Source: Acanthaster planci (lineage: Eukaryota; Echinodermata; Asteroidea; Valvatida; Acanthasteridae). From it: a DNA stretch of 64,000 nucleotides. The translations under genes were made by a program, and so were the position numbers. The DNA lies in NCBI RefSeq assembly GCF_001949145.1, contig NW_019091520.1, positions 381,183-445,182 on the forward strand. Direction: 5' to 3'. Position 1 is the stretch's first letter, and the number at the start of each line of letters is the position of its first letter. This document shows positions 1-12,300 of the stretch, in pieces. The notes below the pieces were generated by a model. That model ran no database searches. It was given only the letters and a program-made list of their open reading frames with translations, and was not told the DNA's origin.

Positions 1-2252
1 ATTTCAATCATGACTTGTGGCTTGGCTCTATTCACGCTTCCGTGGGTGAACTCCTATTGGTTAATGATTGTCAACGCCATCATTTTCAACGGCTTCGCTG
101 GAGCACAATCATCACTTAGTGACATATACATCCGGGAATTGCTGGGGGCCGAAGACCTGGTTCCCGCTTTCAGCTGGGTGGGTCTGCTATCGGCCACTAT
201 CCACATTGCTTTCGGATTCTTCCCTGGTAAGAAATACTGTGATACTTACTTGGTTATTGTCTGGTGAGAATAGTGAAAAGGAAGAACCTCTTTTTAAATT
301 CTACAGACAACCACGTGGCTATGAGTAAGACTGTATTGAAAAGTTGGTATGATATTATACGTACAGAAGCTTTCGAAATTGATTGGAAATTCTATGGCAG
401 GTGACTGGAATGTTCTACTCACATTGAACCATGAACTCCACGATTGTAAACTGCATGCCCTGCAAAATGTTTCGATGTACCTTGGACCTTTTGTCTTATT
501 GGACGGGCGACTCACAATAGTGCGCCACCAGGAGTTTGCAACGCGTTGGCCAGTCTGTCGACCCAATGTGCGTTTGGAAAGGGTCGAGAAATTTCGCGCG
601 ATGTGATTGGCCAACGCGTTGCAGACTCTTGGGGGCGTACTATTGTGAAGGAATTATGTGAAGGAACTATGAAGGAACTATGTATTAAGGAACTAGCTTC
701 CCTGTAACATTGGCTGGATCTAATTGGAGCAGGTTAAATGTGGTTTAAATTTTAAAACTAGCCTCGTCCCTTGCCAGCGAGACTGTCTTCAACCAAACGT
801 ACACACACAGTGACGTTCGGGGCATGCAGCTTTCAAATGATTGAAATGAAACATTTCTCTTGTACCTTCTGTCCTTACCATAAATAAAGATACGCGACGT
901 AGTCTTTGTCAAGGACTTCATTTGAACCATGGACCTGTTAACTAATAAATCCATATTTATGTACGCATGCGCATTAATTGCCATGCTGGCTAATACCGTA
1001 GTTTTATAGCTTTCCTTCGGTGCTCATGTTCATATTCTCTCAGATTCTCCACAGTTGCTTAAAAAAGAAATCATAATATATTTGTAACGCTGACTTTAAA
1101 GGATTTTGTGATGTACAAAGTAAGGAAATCCGATTAGCTTTATGCCTAACACAAACGAATGAGGTCATTTAAAGAATAATCAAGGCTCCTCTGTGAGCCT
1201 GCAATTAATAACCGTGTATTTCTGGGTATACTAATAGAAATAACTTTTGAAGCAAGATATGGGACGGAGAGAACCCTACCCCATTTGCGTTGGTCATAAT
1301 TGTTTTATACTGGAATCTCAGGAACACTTTTCAGACATCTAGGGGGGAGATGTTAGTTAACTATAGTTTAGAGTATCTATATAAGGTTTGGACATGTAGG
1401 GGGTAACCCCCCTATCCCATACCTTGCTGGATATAATAATGTGCTGTGCAAATGCACCGATAAGCTCTTTTCGCACTCCCGGTTTGTTCAGGCTTCACTT
1501 CTGCGATACAAAGCGCTTGATTGTACGTCAGAAATACATTTGTGGTGAATTGACATATCTTCTGCCACCAAGGAATAATACTGATCAAGTTTGGCTGTGG
1601 CAAAACAGTCCTCTGTACTTAGAATTTTAAAAGGTCAACACGACCAAGATTGACAGAGTTGAGCCCAAACTTTGGAAAACCCTATCGGCCCGCGATTTAG
1701 CTTACATAAAATTGTACATGTTACCCCCTCACTGTTTTTCGGATTGCTTTTAAGCTCATATAGAAAGGAGCCTTGCTGATTTATATCCACCTCCGGCACT
1801 TTGGATGAAAGAACATTTGAGGTCTTTCCCCTGTACTCCTTTAAACCATTTAGACAACAAAGCAAAAGTTATGATGGTTTTAGGTGGTTTTTGGAGGGAA
1901 AAATGAGCATTTCTGCAGCACCTAAAAGAAAATGGCGTTAAATTTGCACCTTAAAACATACGCTTATTATCTCCATGCATGGTCATTTATAGGCTTCTCT
2001 GCGTAATTGTAAACTGAAAAAGAAAAAGTCCGTTACACGAGTCAACAATTCTACATACAGTTAAATATGAAATGTTCCACTCTCCCGGCGAGATACACCC
2101 CTGATTGTAAAATTTATCTTGCCCACATTTCAGGTTGGATATTCGACCAGACTGGAAGCTATGACAAGGCTTTTATCGTATTCGGTTTCATCTTGCTTCT
2201 GCCGTTGGCGTCGCTGTTGGTGGAAAAGCTACTCAGCCGACGGAAGGCGTGA
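1..2252 (+). CDS. SLC16/monocarboxylate-transporter-like protein, C-terminal part (two exons, 5' end outside window)
   Basis: Coding exons are 1-226 (open from the left edge) and 2134-2252. The first ends in a single G before GTAAGA and the second begins GT after a TTTCAG acceptor, so the junction codon is GGT. The joined 114 residues hold about three hydrophobic segments of a major facilitator, with the C-half signature FFPGWIFDQTGSYDKAF that in SLC16 carriers joins two late membrane helices, then a last helix rich in F, L and P, and a basic tail ending SRRKA before TGA. SLC16 members move monocarboxylates, aromatic amino acids or related solutes across the plasma membrane; the substrate cannot be told from this piece. 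A second SLC16-like gene starts at 61974 on the same strand. The N-terminal helices lie outside the window. Confidence 0.82.
512..648. mobile_element. 137-bp hairpin MITE-like element in the SLC16-like intron
   Basis: The two arms (about 512-552 and 608-648) are near-perfect inverted repeats. The outer ends read TCACAATAGT and ACTATTGTGA, and the inner stems share GCAACGCGTTGGCCA. A 50-60 bp loop lies between. Terminal inverted repeats without coding capacity are what a non-autonomous DNA transposon leaves. I could not find a convincing target-site duplication. Confidence 0.6.
1249..1437. repeat. Inverted-repeat element, with a related end at 4888-4916
   Basis: AGCAAGATATGGGACGGAGA near 1251 is mirrored by CTATCCCATACCTTGCTGG near 1410-1430, giving a roughly 185-bp unit with imperfect inverted ends. 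A third related end occurs at 4888-4912 (TTCTCTCCGTCTCATACC, inverted relative to 1249). The rest of the SLC16-like intron (649-1248 and 1438-2133) shows no exon that I can support. Confidence 0.4.
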
Positions 2253-2325
2253 CCACAACCACATCTAACTGAAGAGTTACTTTCTTTTCAACTCCATTCA
2301 AATATAAACCATTGGCTGTGCAACC

Positions 2326-2850
2326 ATGGAGGACGAACACAGGAGTTACAACTCTGGCCGTCAAAGTTCTCGACGATCATCGCCGCCCGGCCGGATGAAC
2401 AATTATAGTAAATATTCCAAAAAATGCCTGATTACTGCCTGCAGCTTAGCCGGACAAGTGGGGCCAGTAATATCAAAGCAATATTAGCGGTGTTTTCTTT
2501 TCAATTACATGCAACCACGCGCACAGCTTATCGCAGTGTATTTTTTTTAAGATTTTGATCCGTGGAGGAAGGACACAGGAGTTTGAACTGCCCGGCTTGC
2601 TGGCACTGTATGTCCATAGCCAGAGCGCGGCGATTGCTTGCCACACACCACCTGTTTCCATGTGCCGCATGATAATCGCCACAATTAGTCGCTGGTAATC
2701 TTAATCCTTAAAACGTTGTGTACTGTAGTATAGGCAGTTGAATATTCATGCATCGTTGGTGCTTGGTACGATCTGACATCAGATTTAACGCTTGCGCAGT
2801 AGCTTTTATTAGGCTGTGTTCCCGAAGTGTTCATGTGCAGTTATTACCCT
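2326..2850. repeat. Dispersed repeat, same family as the nested element at 31803-32703
   Basis: The left part (2326-2500) shares long stretches with 31803-31975, for example CTGCCTGCAGCTTAGCCGGA followed by the same CAAGTGGGGCCAGTAATATC. The right part (2565-2850) is the reverse complement of 32380-32703, including the end GGAGGAAGGACACAGGAGTT. Here two such ends stand in the same orientation, so this copy is rearranged or made of two insertions. It lies directly 3' of the SLC16-like stop codon and may be part of its 3' UTR. No open frame. Confidence 0.6.
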
Positions 2851-2950
2851 AAACATCGAACGCTTTCTTCTGTACCTACTTTTGGAATAAATTACCAAGT
2901 TGTTTATGAGATTTGTGTTTTGTTTGAATCATTTTCATTACAGAATTTAC

Positions 2951-3621
2951 NNNNNNNNNNNNNNNNNNNNNNNNNNNNNNNNNNNNNNNNNNNNNNNNNN
3001 NNNNNNNNNNNNNNNNNNNNNNNNNNNNNNNNNNNNNNNNNNNNNNNNNNNNNNNNNNNNNNNNNNNNNNNNNNNNNNNNNNNNNNNNNNNNNNNNNNNN
3101 NNNNNNNNNNNNNNNNNNNNNNNNNNNNNNNNNNNNNNNNNNNNNNNNNNNNNNNNNNNNNNNNNNNNNNNNNNNNNNNNNNNNNNNNNNNNNNNNNNNN
3201 NNNNNNNNNNNNNNNNNNNNNNNNNNNNNNNNNNNNNNNNNNNNNNNNNNNNNNNNNNNNNNNNNNNNNNNNNNNNNNNNNNNNNNNNNNNNNNNNNNNN
3301 NNNNNNNNNNNNNNNNNNNNNNNNNNNNNNNNNNNNNNNNNNNNNNNNNNNNNNNNNNNNNNNNNNNNNNNNNNNNNNNNNNNNNNNNNNNNNNNNNNNN
3401 NNNNNNNNNNNNNNNNNNNNNNNNNNNNNNNNNNNNNNNNNNNNNNNNNNNNNNNNNNNNNNNNNNNNNNNNNNNNNNNNNNNNNNNNNNNNNNNNNNNN
3501 NNNNNNNNNNNNNNNNNNNNNNNNNNNNNNNNNNNNNNNNNNNNNNNNNNNNNNNNNNNNNNNNNNNNNNNNNNNNNNNNNNNNNNNNNNNNNNNNNNNN
3601 NNNNNNNNNNNNNNNNNNNNN
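2951..3621. other. Assembly gap (671 N)
   Basis: A run of N interrupts the sequence. The open frames that appear to cross it are artefacts. A single further N at 4874 precedes a run of G. Confidence 0.99.
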
Positions 3622-6384
3622 GACCCATCGACTGCAGGTAGGTAAATCTTTGCAACGTAGGCCTACAATCTCGGTTTCGAATCACGTATAATCACGGGGA
3701 GTGAAAACAAACGCGCGGGAACAAGGAGTCCTCGGTACGATATCGCAGGACGTGAAAGGTCGTTAATGAAATTCGTTTTTCGGAATTACTCTCCCAAAAA
3801 TATCGAATGTAATAGGACGGCCCAATGTAACATCCCCTTAGGAAGACCGGCCGCGAGGGTTCCAGAAGCTTGCTGCGTTCCTATTTACTTCCAGGCTCTG
3901 CGTCCTCCACACTGCCCACAATCTACAACAAAATTAGCGCGTAGTGCTACCTAGGCTGGTTCTCCGTCCCGTCCGTAGTCTTCATTTGTCTTACAGACGT
4001 CCTCCCAACACAGCAACCGGTAGCAGGCAATTAGTGCAGGTTTTATGTAAATGAGAAACGACGCCAGCTCAATGCGCCGGTCAAGCAGAAGCTCGTTTTC
4101 ATCCTCGTTACTCCATTATTGTTCATTTATCTAAAATTTAATATTTATTGAAAAATAAATTACCACGTAATCAACAGAGGCGTAGTAAAGATGGATACTT
4201 GTGTTTTTATAGTAACAGAAAACGTTTAGGCAATATTCACTAGATAATCCAGACACTTCTTCCTCCGAAATTCTGCCAGACAAAAAATGTTTCCTTGGCT
4301 GCAAAATACTGCTCTTTAAAGGCTGGAGATGGGAGAGTGGTAGCCGCATGCGCACGAGCGTGAGGTAAAAAGCAAAGATTGGTAAAAGGACTGCTCGTCA
4401 CATCAATTTAAATGCACGTCACGTCTCAAGCGCTCGTGCGCGTTTCATGCATACGCGTAGGCGTCCACGTAACGGGACAATCATGCGTCCCCTCAAATTC
4501 TACTTATGGTGTGGGCTGCAGCTAAAGTATAACTGATCACCTGTCTTTTGGCGATACATTTCGAATCCTTGGTTATCTTGATGAAATTTGGATGAACGAA
4601 TAATGTGTAGTGACAATATTTTCAGCAGTGAGGAAGAAAAAGAAAAAAAAATATCGGATTGATAACCGCCCCTTGTTTCACGATTGAGTGAGCTCGTGCA
4701 CCTGGCAGAAATTTCATGCTTTGCACGTCGTTTTTAATAGCTGTGACGTAATCCTTTCTGTGCAGGGTCATCAGCCCTGCTCAGCGCCCTGTTCGGATAC
4801 CGGGTGACGGAGAACGTTGTCCATCATTTTTTTGTGGCCCGGGAACATCGCAAGTTCCCTCGATACGTGAATGNGGGGGGGGGGGGGTTCTCTCCGTCTC
4901 ATACCTTGCTGCATATGTGAATGATACATACGCGCTTGTAGCATATCACGTGATCAATTTGCGACCAATAAAAATCCACTAACTATGACCACGGCATAAC
5001 AAAATTGTTTGACACAGGTTTCCAATTGTGTTAGTAGCTTCTCTGCTGACAGCTTTGTTACTTGACATATTGCATCAATTGGTGCCTAAATTGTCACTGT
5101 GTTACAAAATTATGCACGTTGGACGTCTCCGTGCAGTATCGGTGTAGCTGTACCCAGAATGGCTTGTACATTTCAAGGAAAACTGTTTGGTGGTACATCC
5201 ATGTACATGTGGCAAAAAAAGACTATTTGTTGTAGTTCTGTAATTGAGAATGTGAAGGTAAACAGCATTATTCCCAGACGGTTTGGAAGAAATTTCCAAA
5301 CAACAATGCTGTTTTAAAATCAAATGTAATTATGATCTGAGAAAAACAAGCCAAAGCACACAAAATGTAATGTACTGCAGTTTAGATACTGGAATTTTAT
5401 TCTACTTAATTCGTTTTTCTCCAGCTCCGAGTTTAAAATTCTTCAAAAGCACTTGTACAACAACCAAAACCAACACATAAGAGGAAGCTGACATCCTGCT
5501 AGTAGCATTTACCTTATCTTCCAAAATAATGGAATTATTTTAATACATACGTAGTGCAAGTGCATTTGTGTAGAATTTTGGAAAATTTAATAAACTGGAA
5601 GCTGTGAATGACGTGTACACTAAGCTGCAGGGCAGAAATACCACCCCAGCAATTGGATTACATTTCTCATGCTGAGGTCGACATTGCGTGTGAAACACCT
5701 CTTTAACCAATCCACCTTGAGCAGAAGCACCACCCCCAACCAGTTGAAATTAGCCGTGCTGATCGAGAGTGTTTTTGTTGTTAGTAGCATTTCCTAGTCA
5801 ATCATGAATCAGTGAAGTTCAGTCCCGACCACCTCCACTGCTGAGAAAATTGCGCCCTCTCTTGGTCCAACTCGGGGTTCACAGGGTGTTGTGACTGGCT
5901 GTAATGCACAACCACCTTAGATATTATAAAGAACAGGCAACAACCGCAAGGCTGTAATGCCACCAACTGTATGGAAAAACGCTCTGCAGTTAGGTACCTG
6001 TTGGTGAAATGAAAACTTCAACACCTTGTTCAATTTTTCCGTTTTACCTACATGTGCACCAACTGCATCTCAAAATAGGAGCTCAGTGAAAAGCTTTTCA
6101 ACCTGTAGGTTTTTTAGTCCAATGTGTAAAATCCTAGGAGCCAAATATTTCTCAGTAATGGAAAATGTTCATAGAATTTTTCATCAAGAGCAGGCAGCAA
6201 TAACAGAAAAGAAATAACGAAAAAAAGTCAGAAACTGTTCCATAAATATCTGTGAACTTGGGCCAGAGCCGTACACGAAATGAATTTAGAGTCAGAGAAA
6301 TCTTTCAGATGTAAATCTCACAAATTCTATAAACAGGCTTGTTGTATTATGAAGGACTGGGAAGGTGGAAGGTTCCACTGTCAT
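3622..6384. other. Intergenic stretch, no supported gene apart from a weak candidate exon
   Basis: This is the region between the SLC16-like gene and the 3' end of EIF3F. It holds a poly-G run with an ambiguous base (4874-4887), the repeat end at 4888-4916 and AT-rich single-copy-looking DNA. The part next to 6385 should include the EIF3F 3' UTR. A reverse-strand AATAAA (TTTATT at about 5397-5402) is a distant candidate poly(A) signal for EIF3F. Confidence 0.5.
4766..4873 (+). CDS. Candidate orphan exon, unidentified
   Basis: A good acceptor (CCTTTCTGTGCAG) precedes about 108 open bases in a frame reading SSALLSALFGYRVTENVVHH and on to FPRYVN. The composition is protein-like, but a second frame is also open and I recognise no family. 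The far side runs into an N and a poly-G tract, so no donor can be judged. It could be an exon of an unannotated gene, a relic or chance. Confidence 0.2.
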
Positions 6385-9300
6385 TCATGGGTGAGTCTGA
6401 GCGATGAGGGTGAGTTTCTCATTCAGGCTTAGTTGTGTCTCCACAAGGTTGGACAAGTACACGACCATGAGAAGATCCTGCAATTACAAACAAGTCACTT
6501 CATAAGCATCGTTAAAAGAACGAGAGTCATTAAGAATACGTTGTCAGTCTATCACAAGTCCCTGCAAGTCAGTCACAAATCATCTAGTCTTTACCCAGTT
6601 GTGAGCTATTCGAAGGAACTGTACCAAAAACATTCCTTTGCCGTTGCTTGCCTTGTCACTAACGACTAGTCTTATGAAAGGACCTTGTGACTTGACCCGA
6701 GAAACAACTTGTTATGGACTCGACGACAATGCTAAGTTTTGTTTATCAAATTCTGTTCCGTTCTTCGCAATCCTACAGCAGGCTGTTTTCAACCCATAAA
6801 CATAACCCTACACCCCTAATGATGGACAAGAAATTTTGCACAAAACGCTTTCTTTTAAAAGAAGGACCCTATGTAGAAATCACTGACTGCAGGATAAATG
6901 TGGTTCAGGTATAGCCAACACGATATGTGGCAAAGGGGGACCCCCCTAAGGTGAAGCACAAGCTGTATACCCTAAGGCTATTGTGCTTACTGCACCCGCC
7001 CTCGGAAATCTGAAAGGAATTTCAAAGATTCCATCGACACAAAGGAAGCTTTGCCGCATATCGTTCATCAAATGGGTTCAGGACAGAAGTACCAGATGGT
7101 TATGAATCCCACAAATACCTTCATGTTGCTGGTAATGATTCTTTCAAATTCTTCTGGATCTAGTTTGGGAACATTGGCAACCAGATCCATCAGGAAACGC
7201 CCAACTTGGTTGTCAGCCGGTATCTTCCCATTCTGCAGGGAAAGGACATTCAAGGAATATTAGGAAAATCAAGGAAGCATGTGCACTGAGGCCATACGTC
7301 TCCAGGCAGACAAGGAAAAAGCTGGAAACTATCAACCAACATGTGCGTACGAGTTCCGTATGGCAAATGGTAAACTGACTGTTCCTTGGTACCTGTTGAT
7401 GATGCACCGTGTGATTACAGAATGAAAAGGTGGGAAGAGAACAGGGAACATTAAAGCCAAAAAGAGCTGGAAACTACTTAGCCCTCTTATGCAAAGATGC
7501 ATTCTCAACACAGTTGTCCTATCAGTCAAAATAAGTCGAATGACGTGTGATATGTCTATGTACTGTATTGGAGAAGTGGAAAGAATTTTTGACTGTTTTT
7601 GACTGGGTGAAAGGTTGGAATATAAAACATTAACAACCACTTCATTAATGAATGAAATAGCAAGCTTGCAAGTGAGCAATCTTCAACTCAAACCCTCCCA
7701 ATCTCTTCAACGTCCACCAGTTTTTTTTTTAGAAGATTGAGGACGGTAGAGTCAAACCACTTGTACTCCATGTTCCTTGGGAGTTTTAAGAGCCAAGAAT
7801 GTGCCCTTGGTTTCCTGCATTTGTTTTGGAGGCTGTGGGAAGACTGCCGGTAAGACTGCTTGAGAGGCTGTGCAAGGATAAATATTTCCGACAGATGGAT
7901 GATGACTGGTTTTACCAGTATAATTCAAGACAAAGATCTGTATTGGAAAATAATGTGCAAGTGATGCATTTGCTAACGGGATTGAGTTCTTACCAACACA
8001 TCATCAACGTAGTCCAGAACGATGGCGATCATCTCTTGCAGCTTGACGGAGGACTTGCTGACATGTTGGAGGTCATTGACAGACTCCATGGTGCGGCGTC
8101 CCGAAGCCTGGCCACGAATTAACGCATCCACTAGAAACAAAGGAGAGTGTGCTTGAAAGTCGGGAAGAGTCTCATACTTGGGACAGGCCCCCGTTTCGTC
8201 AGTTGCACCACAAAGTGACACAATGTATGGTGCCCCACAACGTGGCATACTGTCCGTAGGCTTTGTACACACGATACAACAGTTCATGGTGCATCAACTC
8301 ACCATAATAGGTCAGTTTGTGACAAAACTGACGCTTTGTTTAAAAAAACGGCCATTCCTGATGGGAGTGCCTAACTTTATGTACAATCCACCCAGAGTGG
8401 GACCGAGAGAGCTCGGCCATCTCCAACACCGGTTGCCTGAGTCACCATGACTTCTGATGTCAGTGTAATTTCTACACTGGCAACTGGGGAAGACAAACAC
8501 CTACCTCCAGACACAAGACTTGTATGCATCTATTGGAACATCCTGTATCCACCGCCTGTTAGGCTCACATGTGAATGACCGCTGTGATCTAGCACTCCCT
8601 TGAGATATCCAAGAGAGACAGACACTGAAGCCACTTGGTTGTACATACCAACGGCAGCTGGTCAGGCATGCTACATATGGGTAATGCCAGAAATTAGGTG
8701 TCCATTTTTGTCGTATCCCTGTCACATCTGATCTATGATTTTCTAAGTTCAGAACACGTTTTCTAGGTTCCAAGAGTAATGAATTACCTGCCATATAAAT
8801 ACGTGAAGTAACAGTTTGAAATCGATTCCAGTAGTATTTCCATGTCAAATAACAAAGGTCAGATGTAAAAGGGAAGTGAAATGCCACACTTTTGGACCCC
8901 TAATTTCTGGAATTACCCATAATAGACAGGTATGATTGAACCTAACATACATGTATCTAGTGTGGACCAGTGAACAAGAGTTCCACACAATGCCGGCTGT
9001 GTGGACTTAACCGGGTCCACACAAGGTTACCCCTTTCACGAAAAACCTGTTAAGAGGCAATTTGGGGCTCAGGGTTATTAGTTGAAAAATGAAGAGGAAC
9101 AGTCCAGGAAATCCCCATCAGCAACGCAGCTCAGTTTGTGTTCACAGTTCAAGAGAAAAGAGTATATTTGCCAAGTTTTCTCAACTGCATGAAAACAAAG
9201 GAATGTTCACACCAACACACAAAGCGCGGACATTCCTTTGTTCTGTGCAGGCGTGGCATACATAGTGTGGACCTATGCACAAAAGAAGTCCACATAATTT

Positions 9301-12300
9301 AAGAGTGCGATGGCATTGTGTGGACTCACACACGTCCACACAATGTTTTCCCCTCTTTGAAAAACAGTTTCAGAGGCATTTTGGGGTCAAGGTTGTCCGT
9401 GGCAAAATGAAGAGGAATCGTCCAGGAAATTATCATCAAAACTCCAGCTTGGAGTTATTCTAGATGGAGAAAAAGGGGAGCATTTTCCCCAAGTTTCCTT
9501 AACCACACAGAAGTGAGCAGGTGTATGCTTGTTGATGGTCCCATGTGGGGTACGAAGAGCAACAATGTGGGGTACGAGGAGCAACAATGTGGGGTACGAA
9601 GAGCAACAATGTGGGGTACGAAGAGCAACAATGTGGGGTACGAAGAGCAACAATGTGGGGTACGAAGAGCAACAATGTGGGGTACGAAGAGCAACAATGT
9701 GGGGTACGAGGAGCAACAAAGGGGGGTACGAAGAGCAACAAGAGGGACAAGGAGACAAAAAGCCAGTTTAGAGTTTTGGGCGTGCAAGGAATTGTGGGAT
9801 AGAAATTGGATAAACCAACCCACGTGGCGTAGCCAGAGGTACGGTAAAGCATAGACCTGGCGTACGAATGAGTGAGGTTTAATTTATTTTCAACTTTCTG
9901 CAGTTAACATGAATTTTTCACCAGAAATATTTCAGGGATTCCTGGTGCACCTTTCATACATATCTCAAAACTGCCCAGGCACACCGCAGAACGTTTTTTA
10001 CTCTTAAAGAAATCTAAACCAGAACAGCAAATCGAGAAAACTTCTAGGGGCAAACACGTGCATTGCTATGGAGCGGAATGGTTTGTTTATCCAAAAAAGA
10101 GGGTCGCCAAGGCCAGCTGGCGCATGCGTAACTGAAATGCTGAATGAGCTTATTTTCTACTCCTCTTCATATAAGCCAAAGGTTGTAGGTTTACGCATTT
10201 CACTGTGACTGAACAAAGCATATGGGGACCTCTACGAATCGGCCTACTGCCATCCGACTTACAGCCAACTCTCTCAGGTTCGTGGCACACCAGGGCCATC
10301 TTGATGGGTGTGAAGACGGTGCCCTTGGACTTGTCTGGAACGCCCATCGACTGCCTGTAACAAGAATACAGATAATGCAGTGTTAGGCACGTCCAAAACC
10401 CACTCCAACGTCCGCCAGAATCCACCGGGATGAGATTTCAGGATTGAAGAATGCAGAGGCCAGGTTTGAAGTGTTTTCCACGGTTACACTCTGACCTGCT
10501 GTGTGATGGATTTCATGCAGATTCTGATGAAAATGCTTACAGGTCTGTTTGCCAAAGAAAGGGCTGAATGTATTCAGCAAAAAAGATGATTGCTGTTTTT
10601 TGAACCCTCCTTATTTAAATTTTGGACCATTTACAGAGAGAGTCTACATCCCCAGAAGATCTTACTGAGCAAATTTCAGTGGTGGGCAAACATTGGCTGA
10701 GAACCAGTCTCAAGACATGAGCACTGTTTAGCCTTTTGGCCTGTGACCAATTTTGTTAAGCAACTGTTTGTTGTACTAAGTGAATGTCTGCTCTTTTAGA
10801 ATTGGGTGTTAAGACCGCAGCACAGCAAGGAGTCTCATCGGGGGCGGGGACTGAATCTCAGGGGAGGGGCAAATTTATCTTTTTCTTGATGATTCTACCA
10901 TGTTCTTTGCTTGTCAAATATCCAGTGGGACTGACGAGTTTTTTTATGGGGGAGGTACACCAGCTCTGCCCCTCTCTTGGCTAGGCCACAGGTCTCAGAG
11001 CATCTAACTGCACTGCTGCACCTGCCTCGACTACAAAACTCTTACCGTATCCAGACTTTGATGGCCATCTTGAAGTCGGTCAGTGTGGTGTCTATCGTCA
11101 GGTGGACAGGATTGCTGCATTCCCGCGAGTAGTACTCATGGATCAAAAGTGAGTGGTCAGTGATGTCGGGACCGGTGGCATACCTTTGCCGGGAAAAAAA
11201 GAAGAAGATTATCACACCTTTTTATGTTCAAGAGAGAGGCTGGCAGGGTTGTACCGTATTTCAACTAATTGCCTATCACCAACACCCACACCTAGACCAG
11301 AGATATTCCAATAGACTTGGTCGGCTGCACATGGCATCACATTTGCAAAACTCTCCCCGAATAACAGGTGCTGCGCTCCAACGGACCGTCCTTGCTGGAC
11401 AACATGTACCGTGAGCTTTGAAGCTACTCTAGAGCAAGGCCCACTGACTGAAACACTCGCTGTCTACTCCCTGGTTCCTCTCAGGACGAACATCTCCACA
11501 CACAACAGAAAGGTGAACTAAAAAGCTTGGTTTCCCTAACAGTAGCTTCTACTCTGACTCTTAGGAGCAGTGCTCCATCTAACCACTTGTCCATCTATCC
11601 TCACAACAGGCAAAACCTATTCAGGTCAGGCAGATTTTGCTTGTGCAAAATATGGGCTGAGATAGCATCATGGGCCGATGGTTTCAAAATATTTTGCTGG
11701 GAGTTGGCAAGTAGTTTTTAAAATTACATGGGGATGGGCAGATATTTTATACTAGATGAAACCCTATTACATGTATCAGGATTTTTGAGTTTTGAAGAAT
11801 AGAACAGAAATCTGCCACCTTTGATACAAAAAAACTACCTCGACTGTTTAAAACTGAAACTTCAAATGGTCCACCCAAACAAACACTGAGACCAAGTTCC
11901 TGGCGCACAGTTGTCAGATAGAATTTTTTGACCGGTTGCTAGAGTGAACTGCAAAACACGGCCTCTCTGTGTTAACCGCCCACGCTGCAAAGCAGATAAA
12001 TCTCCACCACTCACCAGCCTATGATGCTCTCGTTGGTATTCACCTTTTTGTGTAGGTCGTACATATTCTTGGCAAACTCCATGTCCACAGCAACCTGAAA
12101 TCAAATCATAGAGAGAGATTTCTTAACCTCCTTGACGCTACTGTCCAAGTTCATCATAGACCACGACTTTTGACCTATTAAAGACAGGCCCTGTGGTCAC
12201 CCTCGGCTCACTTGGCTAAGGCAGACCATGATATCTTGCCCTTGATCACTGAAGCTAGAGATCACCGCAGCCTTTATGGCTTAATTGCTTCACTACTTCA

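Noticed and set aside
2827-3691. Frames of 263-272 residues spanning 2827-3691
   Set aside because: They consist almost wholly of unknown bases in the assembly gap.
9541-9745. CRISPR-like array
   Set aside because: Units are contiguous without unique spacers and the DNA is animal nuclear; the same applies to the other tandem arrays.
9387-9854. Six overlapping frames of 80-123 residues on both strands
   Set aside because: A 22-bp minisatellite with no stop in any frame; no conserved peptide, and it lies inside EIF3F intron 5.
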